64,000 nucleotides of DNA from an uncultured Collinsella sp. (GTDB lineage Bacteria; Actinomycetota; Coriobacteriia; Coriobacteriales; Coriobacteriaceae), in the NCBI GenBank assembly GCA_902491395.1, contig CABUHO010000001.1:81233-145232 (forward strand), read 5' to 3'. Positions 62,771 through 64,000 of the stretch are shown here, one piece after another (position 1 is the first letter of the stretch; each line of letters starts with the position of its first letter). The notes under the pieces were generated by a model, which was not told the origin of the DNA, did no database searches, and worked only from the letters and a program-made list of their open reading frames with translations. Made by a program: the position numbers and the translations under genes.

Positions 62771-62894
62771 GGCCGGGCACAGGGTTACTCTCCAAATCGT
62801 CCTCGGACATGTCGGAGCCCCCCGCTGCGCGCTTCGCGCGGCAGGGGCTCCTCCGTCCTGCGGAAAGATTTGGAGAGTAACCCTGTGCCCGGCC
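62771..62894. repeat. Large hairpin element
   Basis: Perfect 28-bp arms (62771-62798 and 62867-62894) enclose a further nested palindrome with GGAGCCCC / GGGGCTCC and a GCGCGCTTCGCGCG core. The whole 124-bp element can fold as one extended stem. Confidence 0.9.
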
Positions 62895-63020
62895 TGCGGT
62901 AACTAAGGGGTCGCTGCGTTTTGCTTAAGTGCAGCAGCGCCATGCTTGGGGGCTGAATTGAACGTGGCTGGAATGGGCCCTTATCCCAATAGAAATCCTG
63001 CTTGATACGGCCTCTTTAGA

Positions 63021-63087
63021 AGTTGCGGTGAAATAGGGACTGTTTTAGCAGTTAAAAGCCCTAATCAGTCCTTATTTCACCGCAACT
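63021..63087. repeat. 67-bp palindrome B3
   Basis: Same size and outer arms as B1 (with CTTATTTCACCGCAACT at the right), between ftsE and the 63178 gene. Confidence 0.92.
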
Positions 63088-63103
63088 TATATTGGGGCTC
63101 ATT

Positions 63104-63113
63104 GTTGCGCAAC
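63104..63113. promoter_or_regulatory. GTTGCGCAAC palindromic site 7
   Basis: Perfect palindrome 65-74 bp upstream of the zinc-ribbon gene at 63178, matching the spacing at the 5-28 kb system more than 30 kb away. Confidence 0.78.
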
Positions 63114-63177
63114 TTGGATTTGGATTATCGCTTTACAGTGGCCTCGATTAGAACGCCTATGGTTACGGGAGGCTGGT

Positions 63178-63909
63178 ATGAATTGTCCTTATTGTGGAAC
63201 TGAGTTACGCGATGGTGTTAGGTACTGCACGGCGTGCGGGGTTGCCGTCAATGGCGTCTCTGCTGATTCTGGACTTCGGGTAAAGCCTCGGAACCACGTT
63301 GCGGCTATCCTTATCTGCATGCTGATAATCGGCATCATCGGCGGTAGCTGTTCGGGTCTTTATCTGCGGCAGATTTTTTCCCACTTTATATCGGCTCATT
63401 CGGAGCATGCTATCGTGCTCAACATCTCTGCCGCAGGTTGGGATACCGATAGCGGGGCCTCACGTGTCCCGATACACATTACGGGCAAGACTGTCGACGG
63501 GATAACGGTCGACAAGGTTGAGTTCGTCGCCTCCGACGGTTCCGGTATCAGCCTCATTCAAGGTGTGTACACGCTCGAGGCGGCAGGTTCCCCCATCGCC
63601 ACCGATGGCAAGATTTATCAAATTCCCTGTACGAGCGCGACGCTCGTCCTCGATGATGCCTTTGCCATGAGCGAAACGATCAATCTCGCCGAGCTCGCTA
63701 AGCAGGATTCGATACTCACCTTCTGCCCCATCGATGCCGGCGATATGACCAACGACGAAATCTATGATGCCGCTTTGCTCGCCATGACATATAAAGGCCA
63801 TGACGCGCCCAATGTAGCAACCCTGTGCCAGGCAGCAATCAATCGTCGTGCCGCCGCCAGCACAAGCGGGAACGCCTTCGAAAGTTGCGGTGAAATACGG
63901 ATTAATTGA
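63178..63909 (+). CDS. Zinc-ribbon membrane protein ending in a repeat
   Basis: 243 aa. N-terminal zinc ribbon (C3, C6, C17, C20; MNCPYCG and YCTACG), a linker, one membrane segment (about 41-63, AAILICMLIIGIIGGSCSG) and an outer domain of about 170 residues. The last eight codons (SCGEIRIN) and the stop are encoded by the palindrome B4, so the true original end may be lost. It has a GTTGCGCAAC site and ribbon architecture like 26893, suggesting it belongs to the 5-31 kb system's regulon. Confidence 0.82.
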   Translation: MNCPYCGTELRDGVRYCTACGVAVNGVSADSGLRVKPRNHVAAILICMLIIGIIGGSCSGLYLRQIFSHFISAHSEHAIVLNISAAGWDTDSGASRVPIHITGKTVDGITVDKVEFVASDGSGISLIQGVYTLEAAGSPIATDGKIYQIPCTSATLVLDDAFAMSETINLAELAKQDSILTFCPIDAGDMTNDEIYDAALLAMTYKGHDAPNVATLCQAAINRRAAASTSGNAFESCGEIRIN

Positions 63910-63949
63910 GCCTTTAGGCTGGCAAACAGTCCTTATTTCACCGCAAATC
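63883..63949. repeat. 67-bp palindrome B4, overlapping a gene end
   Basis: Fourth copy of the 67-bp element, with a slightly divergent right end. It overlaps the 3' end of the 63178 gene and supplies its final codons and TGA. Confidence 0.9.
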
Positions 63950-63951
63950 AG

Positions 63952-63976
63952 AACCACCCTTAAAAAGGGTGGTTTG
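63952..63976 (+). terminator. Terminator of 63178 gene
   Basis: Stem AACCACCCTT / AAGGGTGGTT followed by TTTG, shortly after the B4 repeat. Confidence 0.75.
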
Positions 63977-64000
63977 CTCTTAGGGTATAACCCACGGGCC

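Larger units (their letters stand above)
62667..63177. other. Intergenic region with two repeats and an operator
   Basis: About 510 bp with no gene. It contains a very long hairpin (62771-62894), palindrome B3 (63021-63087) and the GTTGCGCAAC site 7 (63104-63113) upstream of the zinc-ribbon gene. Confidence 0.7.

Overview
The window looks like a chromosomal segment of a gut Coriobacteriia bacterium, most likely Collinsella or a close relative. The evidence is high GC content, actinobacterial-type proteins, a split rubredoxin/flavin reductase pair, MurNAc salvage genes and many dispersed palindromic intergenic repeats. This assignment is inferred from protein character; no rRNA gene is present to confirm it.

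Layout. 0.3-5 kb: EFR1-type flavodoxin/ferredoxin protein, a DEAD-box RNA helicase with an RG-rich tail, an array of palindromes and a GNAT acetyltransferase. 5.3-31.4 kb: a large and unusual multi-gene system. It has a zinc-ribbon protein; a 647-aa zinc-ribbon protein; an FHA protein plus Ser/Thr kinase pair; a small divergent gene; then thirteen co-oriented minus-strand genes (27998 down to 11782). These encode a tail-anchored-type membrane protein, a zinc-ribbon membrane protein, a two-TM peptide, a membrane GTPase with zinc fingers, a GrpE-like factor, an Hsp70, an Hsp70-VWA fusion, a zinc-ribbon/FN3 protein, a second zinc-finger GTPase, a GAP1-like GTPase-associated protein and three small proteins. 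A second FHA plus kinase pair closes the block on the other strand. 31.7-34.8 kb: copper module (copA, copZ, csoR). 35-39.6 kb: membrane zinc-ribbon protein, amidohydrolase, an AbiEi-like/nuclease protein flanked by two palindrome arrays, and an unknown gene. 40-46.2 kb: gltD and gltB. 46.8-50.6 kb: mntH, rubredoxin, flavin reductase, smpB and a TPR-like protein. 50.7-50.9 kb: tRNA-Glu(CTC) and tRNA-Gln(CTG). 51.1-56.6 kb: small orphan, ArsC/Spx-like protein and a MurNAc salvage operon (murR, murQ, murP, mupG). 56.8-62.7 kb: VanZ-like protein, serine recombinase, RNase R, ftsX, ftsE. 63.2 kb: a zinc-ribbon membrane protein.

The main discovery candidate is the 5.3-31.4 kb system. Its parts (kinase, FHA, GAP1-like protein, two GTPases, Hsp70 with its own exchange factor, VWA, zinc ribbons) suggest a phosphorylation-gated, GTPase- and chaperone-driven assembly at the membrane. 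GAP1 and double-GTPase families are known from comparative surveys of NTP-dependent conflict systems; this combination and its function are inference. A perfect palindrome, GTTGCGCAAC, occurs seven times, and each copy can be paired with a start codon about 56-90 bp downstream. Six copies are at genes of this system and the seventh is at the distant zinc-ribbon gene at 63178, so the set looks like one regulon.

A second theme is repeats. A 16-bp motif alternates in orientation about every 40 bp, giving 57-bp palindromes with an 80-81 bp period in six intergenic loci (18 units). A second 67-bp palindrome occurs four times, and one copy supplies the last codons and stop of the 63178 gene.
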